In this document: in pieces, positions 1 through 15,612 of the stretch
Position numbering within the stretch: the stretch's first letter is position 1
Layout of the letters: each line of letters starts with the position of its first letter
Assembly: GCA_027922465.2 (NCBI GenBank)
Contig: BQMF02000203.1
Coordinates: forward strand, 124,001-188,000
Direction of reading: 5' to 3'
Length of the DNA stretch: 64,000 nt
Origin: Turritopsis dohrnii
Taxonomy: Eukaryota > Cnidaria > Hydrozoa > Anthoathecata > Oceaniidae
The notes under the pieces: model-generated
The model's database searches: none
What the model was told of the DNA's origin: nothing
Seen by the model: only the letters and a program-made list of their open reading frames with translations
Made by a program: the position numbers and the translations under genes

Positions 1-467
1 GCTTTTTTAGAGTCTTTAATCAAATGTTTATCTGGTTTGAATTTATAGCACGGTGATTTCGATTCTGATCGAGCTAACTGAACTGTTAAAATACTAGTCA
101 ATAAATACCTTTGATAAATGGTCAGCAATGAAGGTTGTGCTGAACAATAAAATTTGTATGAAGAATTTCAGTCTTTGTCACTTTGGTATCTTTATTCAAA
201 TCAACAGATGCTTACATAGAAATAATACTTCGCTGATTAGATGCAGCTTTGAGAATTGTATTATTTGTATTATAAATGCTTTTCTCGTCTATGGGGTCAC
301 AATGCCAGTGAGTGCTATCGTAAGGCTTAGACACTTTGAAACACGGAAAAGAGTAAACTATAGGAAAGATGAAAGAAAAAGCAATAATCACAAAATTTTG
401 GGAAATATTTCAGAAATGCCTCAAAAACCTGAAATTATTATTATTTCAAAATAATTTCGATATTATC
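1..467. other. intergenic, no gene recognised
   Basis: AT-rich spacer at the left edge. A 108-codon open frame at 128-454 on the plus strand has no recognisable domain, no splice-site context and a composition like the surrounding DNA, so I do not call it a gene. Confidence 0.5.
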
Positions 468-836
468 CAGGCCTCGAAATTTCAAATTTTCACGTAAACT
501 ATACTTCGTTTCCGTATTATATCAGTAACGGAAACGATCGTTACCGATGTAGCTCATTAATAACTGGATACCGCCATTTTGGTTCTGGGAAATGATCGTT
601 TCCGTATATTGTTACCGAATGAGTACGTTAAAATTAAAGGGTGTTGTTGTTAGTTTTCATTCGATTTGTCATTTTATTTCATTTTATGTCGTCATCATCT
701 CAGTGATTCAACTGTTTTATCCTCTATAAAGCAGAAATGGGTACTTTACAGAAGCGGAAATTCGTTTCCTTAGATGATGCTATCACGGTAACGACGCGGT
801 AACGGAACGATCGTTACCGTGAAATTTCGAGGCCTG
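468..836. mobile_element. hAT-type MITE, 369 bp, 5-bp target duplication
   Basis: The element starts CAGGCCTCGAAATTTCA and ends with the inverted complement TGAAATTTCGAGGCCTG. It is flanked by the direct repeat TTATC at 463-467 and 837-841. The interior is GC-richer than the flanks and contains further self-complementary pieces built around AACGATCGTTACC. There is no coding capacity. CAGG termini and a 5-bp duplication match the large hAT element at 26198-30384, so it may be mobilised by a related transposase; that link is inference. Confidence 0.8.
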
Positions 837-1081
837 TTATCTGATAGAGAAGATCATGGTTTTCTAAAAATATATACTTTGATACCAAAACAAACAATTT
901 CTACAGTGAAATTAAGGATATAAAAAATCATGCTTTTTTGTTTACTCACAGGTTAGTGACCTAAATATAAATAGACAGGGTTCGAATTAGAAAATAAATC
1001 TTGGTTCACAAAAATAATCAACTGTAATAATTGTTTTTCTGATCATTCTCTATCGGTTAGCAGCTTTAAATAAGATCTGAA
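837..1081. other. spacer before ADPGK
   Basis: AT-rich DNA with no coding signal. It presumably includes the ADPGK promoter and 5' UTR, but no core promoter motif stands out. Confidence 0.4.
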
Positions 1082-4000
1082 ATGAGGGAGTGGCAAGATG
1101 TGGGCAGGTAATTTGGAGATGGTGTGTGTTGTTGGTGTGGTTGCTTGTGTTCTCATTAGTTACTTTCCTTCCTCCACGTGGTTTTATCATTGCATGTGAT
1201 ATTTGAAAATTGAAGAATCACTGTTACATGGTGCATTTTTTACAAAAGATTCCATATCCCCTAGAGTATCGTCAAGATTGGTGGTATGATAACAGTAGTA
1301 GAATGAGATGTGGATCTGAACATTAATATGGTTGTTTCAATGTGAAACAAGGGCCATATGGCACAAAATGATAGCAGCCTTTCAAAACTAATTCGTAATA
1401 TGCAAACCAAATATATAGATCTAAACTTATTCATTTGAAATTCCACGTAAGATTTTGTTATCATTCATCTCTTGACCAAAGTAACACTTAATGTCATACC
1501 TTCCAATATACATTTTTAGAAAGATTTAAAGTGTAAATGGTTAAGAAATCATTTGCTACAAACAAAAGAATTATGCATAATGCATGAAGTGTAACCATGG
1601 AAATGTATAACTCAAAATTGGTTTTGTGAAGAATATAATATAATGTTAGAGCCAAAAGAAACATAAAATCAAAAAACACAACAACATCAGATAAAAGCGA
1701 AAAATCCATCGGAAAACTTTTAAACTTTGATTGAAAACAAAAAAATATACAAAATCAAAAAGCATTTAAAAAAAGGTGAACAAGAGAAATGGCAAGCTCT
1801 TATCTAACAGCAATGTTAAAAAGCATGATGAAGATTTGAAATTCTGAAACGATTAAGTGAAGATAACCTATCTTACCTAACCTATCCTCTTAAATATAAC
1901 ATCTCTTAAATGATTGTTATTATGTTTTTGTTGGTACTAATATTCAAACATACTAGTTTTTCTGAAATGGGCTTGATAGTTTCATATTTTAATCGGCATC
2001 TCTTCCAAAAATAAACTGAAATGAATCATTTCTCTACTTTTATAAATGATGGTTAAGCAGCAGCTAAGCCTCCAAATTGTTTTTATGAGTATACAAATTC
2101 ATTTGTGTTAACGGTCCAAATGTTTTCAATGACTTTTGCTCGTGTCCAGCCCATACAGTAGATAGTGTTTGTGTGTTTAATTTATCCGATGCTAATTTCA
2201 TGCAACCTTAACACCAAAGCACTTGGCAGACTGTCATTGGATGCCTCTCATTCTGAATCTTATGAAAATCTGCTAACTTTCTCTATCACCTCCCTTGCTT
2301 AGGCAAGTGCTGTAAAGTAATCATTGCTCTATATGGGGGAGTATTATTGCTTATTTGTCATATATATTATTTTATATAAATGGGCCTCAATATATGACAG
2401 CAAACCTAAACTAAATCCACTTTATTCATTTTTTTAAAATGAGAATTTTTACGGGATGACCATTTGAAAACTAGATTTATGTTCTTCCATGGACCCTGTA
2501 AGTGGTTTAGCTGAAAAGCAAATTTAAAGAAGAAATAACTATAGAAATATACGAAAGAAAGATTTTAGTGGAAGAGTTGGTTGCTATAAAGCAAAAGGTA
2601 ACTAACAAAAGACAACAGCTGTCACTGTTGTTGTCTTTACCAATCAAAAGTGTTTCTAGAAAAAACAGTACAGTTTTGAAAAGTCAACTTAATTATAAGA
2701 TACATTATACACATGTAAATCTTGATCTGCACAAATGAGATATTATATTGAAAAGAGGTTGTGATAATGTATTGACTACTGGGATGGCTGCTTGGAAATG
2801 TTTTACATAATGATTTTAGTGAAAGTTATGACAAGATGTTTTCAACCTGATGATTCTCTTATAATTTAAGTGTCAATGGAAATGTGGACGTAATCTTATC
2901 TGCTGTTAAACTTTTCGAGTTGCTTGCTGTTAATACTAATGGCCCGTTACAAGATCATGAAACAATATCATCACTACAACAGTTGGAAGAATGCTTTTCA
3001 TTTTATTTCAAAAAGTGCGCAGCAGCGGAGAGATATGTTTCTTCTAAAGATATTTTTGAACAAATTGTTAAAGCTTCCAAGACAGTTTCTGGTGTACAGG
3101 TATAGAATTTTCAATGAGATATCTTAACCACTTTCAAATTCTTCGTGTTAACTGTTTACCGAATCTATACATTATTTCAACTAAACTACATTAGCTTGAT
3201 TTTTTGTCTTCATTTCATCATTAGTATGATGTTGGTGGTAATGCTGCTTTAATGGGTTTGAAAATGTTATATTCAAATAAAAATAGTTCGGTATGTTTTT
3301 CTCTTTCATAACTTCATTGAGTATTATTATTATTTAGTATATTTTTATAATATAATATAGTATAGTATTTGTTTTTCTTCTTGTTTTTCTACTGGTCTAT
3401 ATAAAATTGCCACTGTTTCATGTCTCCATTATTCCAATGGTTGTGGTAATTTATTGCAGCCCTTGAGCAGTGCCAACTTACCCTTGCTTATAATGATTTG
3501 GGACTGATATAACTTATAAGTGAAATTATGCAATGCTGTCAGAATAGTGTAAGCTTTAAGTTTTGTTGTCAGTTTGAAGAAGGTTTGTTTTCGTAAAGGA
3601 CATTTTATTATGTTCAGTAAATTTACTCATCAAAGGTCCTGCTTGGTGCACCAATAGGTCCACAGTTAAAGGCAATGCTCGACACGAGAATCCATACACC
3701 GAAAACACTACTACAAGATTCTGATGAATACCATTTGATACTTGAGTACAAAAAAGGAGATGTATGGCGAGGACATGAGTCGAAGTGTGCGAATAGATTC
3801 ATCATTTCACACGATAATGCCAATGGTCAAATGGCAGCAATGGACAGATTTTTCGGTAAGGTTTGGTTCAGAAAATGGAAATTCGGAAAATCTTGATGCC
3901 TATAAACATTTGCCAATCAATATGTTGTCAAGAGTTGCTTTAAGTTTCATTGAATTTATTCGATCACTTTCATTTGATCTTCCTACTTTTCACGAGTTAT

Positions 4001-5308
4001 GTGACGAGTTATGTGACGCTCCAGGTGATTTTGATAACAATCAATGAATATCATTGTCAAAATCGACAAGAAAAACTTTTTGTTATTCAATAGATTGATA
4101 ACGCTTATATAATGCAGAGATATGTATATAATGTTATCGAAAAATAATATTTGAAGGGTGTTTCGGAGTAACTTCTCATATTCCAAACATTTTAGTGAGA
4201 ACTCTCGTTAAGGTGTTTGAAGGACTGAGGCAAGAGTTGCTTCTTAACTCAATCACTCAAACAAATTTGTTTGCACCATGAAATTCACTGATACGGGCGT
4301 TGATCATGGCGCTTCCATTTTGTCAATGTTATCTCTCCTTTTTTACATAGATTCATTGGATGAATATCAACCTGATTTGATTGTTATATCTGGACTTCAT
4401 CTTCTGGAAGGACAGTCAGATGCATTAAAGCAAGAAAAGTTATTGCAGCTCCGAACTCGATTGTTAAAAATACCCACTCACATTCCCATTCATTTAGAGT
4501 TAGCTAGTATGACTTCACCCGAGTTTGTCCGAAGTGTTTCCCACCAAATTTTTCCAGTAATTGATTCTATAGGTCTAAATGAGCAGGAGCTGTCGTTTTT
4601 GTCATTATCAATGAAGGGACCGGGAACATCTATCGAGATGAGTCAATGGCCGCCGGAAATAGGCAAAGCATATTGTTGATTTCAATTATCTTATCGGGGA
4701 TAATTTCATCAGGGAAAAGTGACGAAATTTGTAAAATTTTGAAAAATGACGAAATTTTCCCCGACGTAAATTTTCCCCGACGAAATTATCTCCAATATGG
4801 TATCTTGTTTTATATAAGGGTGCTTTGATCAATGACAAGGGATTACGTTTCTTTAGGTTTAATGGCTGACGCTTTAGATTGGCTTTTGCAAACATTTGGG
4901 AGAGATTGGAAGATATCGTCTGCAAACTCGAGGCTAACGCGTGTGCATTTTCACTGTCTCACCTATCATATTATTGCAGCATATCCAGATACTTGGGGTA
5001 GTAACTTGGCCGCGACTGCAGCTGGTTCTAGGGCTGCATCTCGCCAGGCGTGTGATAAGGAACACCTCGAAAGCATAGACGTTGAGTTGCGAACACCGAA
5101 AATATTCGCACGATCTGTGAACTACTGGGAATTGAGACGATTTTTAGTTAAAAGAGACCAAGCTAATCCGGTGACGTCATGGCGAAATAACGGTGTTTTG
5201 TATTCGTTTAGTGCTGTCCTTGTATGCAAGAATCCGAAAAGAACAGTCGGCTTAGGTGATTGTATCTCGGCTACTGGATTACAATACTCGGAACATTTAA
5301 GGAAATGA
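1082..5308 (+). CDS. ADPGK: ADP-dependent glucokinase (ADPGK)
   Basis: Phosphorylates glucose to glucose-6-phosphate with ADP as donor; the animal enzyme is ER-associated. Exons: 1082-1107 (tentative), 2871-3099, 3225-3290, 3636-3855, 4351-4662 and 4857-5308, giving 434 codons with consistent phase. Visible family blocks are NGNVDVILSAVK, VGGNAALMG, HLILEYKKGDVW, ANRFIISHD, PDLIVISGLHLLEGQ, HLELASM and GLNEQE. The C-terminal RTVGLGD carries the catalytic Asp near residue 419. Vertebrate ADPGK is about 500 residues; the shortfall is at the N-terminus, where a signal or membrane anchor is expected. The 26-nt first exon fits the reading phase and has an upstream in-frame stop, but it is weakly supported, so the true first exon may differ. 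The intron at 4663-4856 has a GC donor. Identity is near certain; only the 5' end is doubtful. Confidence 0.95.
4694..4793. repeat. hairpin MITE inside the last ADPGK intron
   Basis: The left arm, around GGGGATAATTTCATCAGGG, is complementary to the right arm, which ends CCCCGACGAAATTATCTCC. The CCCCGACG(A/T)AAATT unit is repeated on the right side. The element fills about half of the 194-bp GC-AG intron and has no coding capacity. Confidence 0.7.
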
Positions 5309-9708
<4,400 letters not shown>

Positions 9709-12483
9709 AAGAAAATATTGGTTAAGAATACGGTGGTGAATCGGTATTTCATCCTGATTTTTAAAGTATGGGCTGAATTACGGTACGAGTCGTGGTTGGT
9801 TAGGATTTATTTCAGGGATGTTTGTAACATTGTTCTAACGATTGTTTGTAGATCATAATGTATTTATGCCATGTAAAATGATTGACTGTCTGTTTTCTCC
9901 TAAAACGAAAGTGAAAAGAAGAAGAAAATACTCTCCAACTCCCAAGATTGTTCCTTTTTTTACTTGTCTTGAAATATTTTTTTCTTATCAGAATTTATTG
10001 CAATATTTTTCCAATATTTACTGGTTAATATATATATATATAAACATTGTAAACGTCTATAAATTTAAACCATAAAGTGTAGAAATTTTTTTATATTATA
10101 TATAGTTATATAATAATGACAGTGGGCAGGTCTCCGTAACACTTGTTCATTGTCGCGTGAGTTAGGTAAGGTAAGATTAGTCGTGTGTAACTGACGTAAT
10201 AGAAATTATGTGTAGGGGACTGCTAAGAGCTTGAAAAGTACCAATGAAGGGATAGTAACTTCGGATCGAAAAGCCCAACTGAACAAATTCAGGCACAAAT
10301 TAATAAGATTTAAGAGCGTTGAATTATTGTCTATTTTGAAGATTATAACATTGCCTTTGATTTCCTCTTCGTATTTCAATTTATTCCTGCAGTTTTGCTA
10401 TCAGGAACGATATTATCTACTTGTGCTATTTACACCGACAGGATCCCAACAGATTCGAATATGGAATCTTAAGTGAGACGGCCGAATTCATTGTGACGAC
10501 TCGTTTGATGCTGTGACTTATGAAAATAACTATTTATTTACTTTTGGCTTTGAGTGGCGCTATAACTGCCTGATGATCTTTAATCACTTCAAGGTGATCA
10601 ACAGATCAAGATTTGTAACGAATTCTGTTCGCAAGTTAAAATTCTCAGTCAGTTGGGATCTTGTATGGAATCATGAGTTTAACATTGTACTCTAGCCATT
10701 ATGAATTAACTTTCCAGACATTTCCGAACTGAAACAGTGTAGCTATTTTGCTAGACAATTTTTACGCCAGCTTTATTGTTCTCATTCTTTTAGTTGGGTT
10801 GCACTGTTTTTCCTGCATTTGTGTTGTTTTTTTTTTGACAAGATTGAACTATCATTTTTTATATTGTTTGTTAATGTTATTACTATTATTATTTTAAATT
10901 TCCTTCCACAAACTACACACAAACGCACCAGGGACATGTTTCACGTACACTTCACTTTCGCAGATGTTTTTTTGTTGTTCTTGGATGAATCTTCGATTAG
11001 AATGGGAATTTGTTTTTCTTTTATTTAGTTTATTTGTTTTTCTATAAGTTCCTATGATGATGATTCAGCAATTTTGTTAGAACGACTTTAGTTTTACCCC
11101 AATGTTTTTGTTGTGTTTATTTCTTTTATTATTCTGGTTTGCTTTTGTTGTTGTTGTTTTAGTCTTTGAATTTGTTCGTTTGTTTTGCTTAACCGTTTCT
11201 GTTACTGATGCTGGAAAATCTGTAGAAGAGTGCATACGCGAATCACTTCATCCACACTGTCTGACAAGTTTTTCTCAAACAATCTCTGTTTTTTGTATTT
11301 TTAAAGTTAACATAGCGTATGAAGTTTGTTCGAGGCTGGCCTCGACTACATGCTGTGCATGTTTTAATCCTGAAATATCAAAACGACTTCAGAATACAGA
11401 CATAACAGAACGGTTAAGCAAAAAAAGTAAATAAATAAAACGAACATCGTTTACTTTTGGTTTTGTTTGTAAACTTTCGCGTTTTTTTGTTTTGGGAAAC
11501 AGTCAAAGCGACATGTTCGGTCATTGCTTTCGTTAACTGCTCGTTTTTTTACGAAGAGTGCCGAACAAGTTCTGTTACCTCACATGATTCTCGCATGCAA
11601 GGTTTATTATTAGGATGCACGATTATGTATTTACTTTTTATGTTTGCTTGAATGCCAAAAGAGAAGGTCACGTGTTTGTTTACTTGCTTTATTAGTTTAT
11701 TTTCTAATCCCAATCTTTTTCTCTCTCAATTTGAAACCATGGTCTGTTACTGACCAATCAGGAGGCAGGATACATAAGCACGTGGTACACTTGGCATCAA
11801 TTTTTTTAAACTATTTGGAATCTTTGTCACATCATGTTATCCCAAGACGTTTACAAATAGATTCTGGATTCAGCTTTGAGGATTTTGCGTACGTAGTCAT
11901 GGTTACAACTAGTTCCTTCTTTACATATCTTCTACCATTTTCTCTGACCATCAAACTTTTATGGTGTAGACCCTATAAAATTTGTTTGGTTAAACAAGCA
12001 TTATAACGGATTATTTTTCAAATTCTTTTATAAGAGTTTTCACCATGAAGCTTATCTCTGTAATTGCTAGATATACACTTTAACACCTTTTCAATATCCT
12101 ATTCACACATATTCTTCGAATTACAAATGTATTTCTGCGTTACCTAGCAACATATAATCATTTCACAAGTTGAAATCATGCTTACCATGAGTACTCATCG
12201 AAAAAAAAAAAACATCAGATGAAATAAAAATTTTTGTTGAACTTGTTACTACTTTCTAACACTTTATAAAGAAAAGTGATTAAAAAGGATATTCAACAGA
12301 ATAACAATACATTTTGTATTGCCAAGCAAACAGTAGCTGCGTGTGGAAAAATAAGATTTTATTTGTGGTGATAATACTTAAACGAGTTATTGATATATCT
12401 GAGGTGAATGTCGACGTGGCTATTCTATTTCGTAAGAAAATACATTTTCATTCATCTGCTATAAAAGTTATGTGGACGTCAAT
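9709..12483. other. long spacer or EEIG1 3' UTR, no gene recognised
   Basis: 2.8 kb, strongly T-rich on the plus strand, with (TA)n near 10030 and T runs. Open frames of 60-120 codons, such as 11102-11434 and 11644-12006, are composed largely of Phe, Leu and Ile from T-richness and resemble no family. AATAAA occurs near 11431. The most economical reading is a long 3' UTR plus intergenic DNA. Confidence 0.4.
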
Positions 12484-14168
12484 ATGAAGGCTAACGAAGA
12501 ATTTGAAGAAACGGTAGGTTTTGCAAAACTTTTTCATATAAGAGTGTTGTTTTTTTTGTGTTTTTTTTTCTTCCTTTTTTTCATAATTTCTCATTACCCC
12601 CGAATGGTTAATAAACCAAGAAGTAGTTGACGGGGGTTTGCATCGACAAATGTTATGTTTTCGATTCTCAAAAATTTCTCAAAGATGTAGAAATCTTCGC
12701 TGAAATTGTTCTAAAATATAAATGTATTTTGGAAACTCTTGTTGCTAAATAAGTAAGTAAATAACCGGGAGTTTTTAGTCCTTGAGCTTCCATCCGTAAT
12801 GGTTGGTTCTTTCGCCCGCCGACTTGCAACTAGTAATTGATTTACCGCCCCAAAGATACGTATGACATTCCTCTTACTTGCCCAAAGGCCAGTGTGCAGT
12901 CAGTGCAGTTATTGGAGTGAAGTTTATTTTAACCCCACTTCGCCACTGAGCAGTCAAAAGACCTGTGGTTGACGCTTCATGTTTTCACAAAAATCGTGTC
13001 CATTACATCTATTGCACGCTATGAAAGTGCTATAAAAGTGGGAATTTGACCGCGATTTTGTCAGTTTCAAGAAAAAGACTACACAAATTTCTAAATAGTT
13101 ATGTTTTTGGTATTAACCTTGTTTAAATTAAATTAGTTTGGGTTAGAGGGGATAAGGGTCAAGCTATGCCTTATTTTTCTGACAATTATTAACAGCTTTC
13201 AACAATATGTACTCCTGCTGTGGACTACAACGAACCTCTAAATGGCTAGTGTAACAGGCTAAACTTATTTAAAGGCGAGGTTAATCTATTTTCAAAACAC
13301 AGACTAATTATGGATATTATAAATCGAAATCCAAAACGATGCTGACAATTTTCACTAGTGTTCTACAACTTGGCAGAATTGTTATTTCTGTTAAAAGTAA
13401 CTGAGATCCTTTTCAGAATTTTCATAAAATTTCAGACGACATAAGAACAAACCGAGATTCAGATTTTTGGCGCCCATCATATTTTTTTTTACAGAAACAT
13501 ATAGGAATTTCTTTTTGTTTTTTGGGATGTATTTTATCAAAAAATCGGCTGAGGGTACGTGGTTGTTATTCCCTTTATCTTGGCGTATAGCCGATAATTG
13601 ATTTTGGAATATTTTGGAAAATCTTTCATTAAGACTTTTTTTGTTTCGGCAAATTTGAAACAACGTAGTCATTGTAACACAGAGGGTAGAGTATCAAGTT
13701 ATTTTACTTGTTATTTCTCATATATCCATATGTTTTGGTGTTTAACTCAAACAGCTAAAAAAAAGTTAGTTCTCAATCTCGAATTCATGGCCTTTTTGAT
13801 AGACCGACGGCAAAAAACTTTATTTCGAGGTTGAGTTATGTCTATGTTCATTTTAACAATATGCGATTCTTTTGCAGCAAAATTCGATTTCATCTGACTC
13901 ATTATCATCAGCTGACAGCATCGGATATGAATCGGGTAAAGAAGACACCAATTCCGGAATATTATCACGTGTCACAAGTAATGCATTGAACACGACCACC
14001 AGTATACTCGGTGGAATAAAAACCGCTTCGGTTAGCGGTATAAACGGCGCCACTTGGATCACTGGTTCCGCTATTTCAACATCGTGTGGTTTAGTGAAAG
14101 GCATTGGTGCATATGTTCTACCCACTCGACTATTTGGAACTGATGGACAAAAAGACAAAGCTGATTAG
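12484..14168 (+). CDS. TMEM263: TMEM263 homologue
   Basis: Two coding exons, 12484-12513 (MKANEEFEET) and 13878-14168, joined in phase 0 give 106 residues; vertebrate TMEM263 is about 116. The protein has a Ser/Asp-rich head, then GILSRVTSNALNTTTSILGG, a Gly/Ala/Ser-rich stretch of moderate hydrophobicity, GLVKGIGAY and the C-terminal KDKAD. This follows the layout of TMEM263, where GMLSRVT, GLVKGG and KKKDKSD occupy the same places. Vertebrate TMEM263 is a small membrane protein linked to skeletal growth; its biochemical role is poorly defined. The 1.36-kb intron is AT-rich and holds no recognised element. AATAAA near 14387 could serve polyadenylation. Confidence 0.82.
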
Positions 14169-15612
14169 CCATCTTTCTCGATGACCTTTATACTTCCATA
14201 TTTAAACTTCTTCTTCGTGTTTGTGAGAAGTAGTAATGCATTATTTAATAGTGCGAAGTCTTAGTAAAATCTTAAAGATTATGTTTGTCTAACTAGTTGG
14301 TTCAAGATTTTATATTTGAACGAAGAAGACTGTAAATTTCTGCGTGTGATTCCCGCGAAAATCTTGTTGTTTTATTGGTTGAAATAAAATGAAATAAAAC
14401 CAATCAAAATGATTTAGTACCAGATGGAAAGGAAGACCATAGTAGAAGAAATGTGGATTATTGTTGTAGCCAGGCTTAGACAGGACCTTCGCATAGTTAA
14501 CCATATCTTTTCGATTTCTTTATTGTAATGACAAATGGATACAGGGATATGTACGCTTTAATGTACGCGTACGCTTTAAAATATCCCTGATGGATAGTAA
14601 CATGGATGTGACTGAGAGCGTTATGTTAACCTTCGATCCACATTGCCCACGTTCGTGTATAAGGACTGTTCACAAACATGATCTTGATGTGCTCCTTCCG
14701 TATTACTTTTGTTGGCTCAGTTCCGTTCCGTTTTTTCGCCGACGTGATGCACGAACGTAAAACAATAATCACAGATGGAGAAATTACACGAATATTACAC
14801 AATGTTCTGACGTTTTAAGTAGGTCACCAAATAAAGGAGCGAAAAACAAATGGTTGCAGATACCAGAGCTCAAAGAATCCCATGAAACTTACTCCTTTTT
14901 TTTTAGACAGTACACCTTTCATGAATTTCTTTTCTGTTTTGACCTAGTTAGTACATCCAAACTCGCTTTCATTGTCGAAACTGTTCTTAATCACCATTTA
15001 GGGGGTTTTGATAAAACAGAATAATCATTAAGTGACAAGACAATCGGTGAAACAATAAAACATATCAAAGCGAGGTTGGATTTATAATCCCCCTAGCCAA
15101 CGTCTGACCAAGAAACTCTGAGTTCGACGCTACGCAGTGACAAGATTTTATAAAAAGCTTAGCTTTCTAGGTGGACTTCGCTTAAAAAGAGAACTTCATA
15201 CGAAATCATTGGGAGAAGTACATTTTCTTGTTCTGCACACGAGAATGTTATTGAATAAATAACAGTTTATTTTGACTATGTTTCGACAGCTACAGCTGTC
15301 ATAGACGGGCCGACGGGAGAAATGTTATTTCTCGAAGTCGAGCTGACAATGGACGCGATAGGTTTCAATAGGTCACGTTCCTCATAACCATTTACACTCG
15401 CGGCAAATCACGTAAGGCATTATTTATAGCAAGCTAGACCTTTCCCGAAACTAAACATCATGAATTAAACTACACAGTCGACATGAACTGTTTTTCTGTA
15501 TACTACTTAGGAGAGGAAGTTCGGTAGAATTCGGAATATCAAGGAAAAATATTAATCCCATCTATCCTTCTCTTAAGAAAACTATTATGATGATATATCC
15601 AACTCATCATGA
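14169..15612. other. spacer between convergent TMEM263 and CARF-like genes
   Basis: Contains the 3' UTRs of both flanking genes and a 48-bp hairpin element at 14542-14589. A short palindrome (ACAGCTACAGCTGT) lies near 15288-15301. No gene is seen. Confidence 0.4.
14542..14589. repeat. 48-bp miniature hairpin with 7-bp target duplication
   Basis: Starts CAGGGATAT and ends ATATCCCTG, with GTACGCTTTAA repeats between. It is flanked on both sides by ATGGATA (14535-14541 and 14590-14596). The direct repeat marks it as an inserted element rather than a chance palindrome. Confidence 0.7.

Noticed and set aside
128..454. 108-codon plus-strand ORF near the left edge
   Set aside because: No domain, no splice context, composition like its surroundings; a chance ORF in AT-rich DNA.
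3742..4350. Open frames spanning the 3856-4350 ADPGK intron
   Set aside because: Family alignment joins DRFF directly to DSLDEYQPD across a GT-AG intron; the overlapping frames are intronic read-through.
10231..12006. Series of 60-120 codon plus-strand ORFs downstream of the EEIG1 homologue
   Set aside because: Phe/Leu/Ile-rich translations are expected from the T-rich strand; no family resemblance or consistent splice signals joining them.
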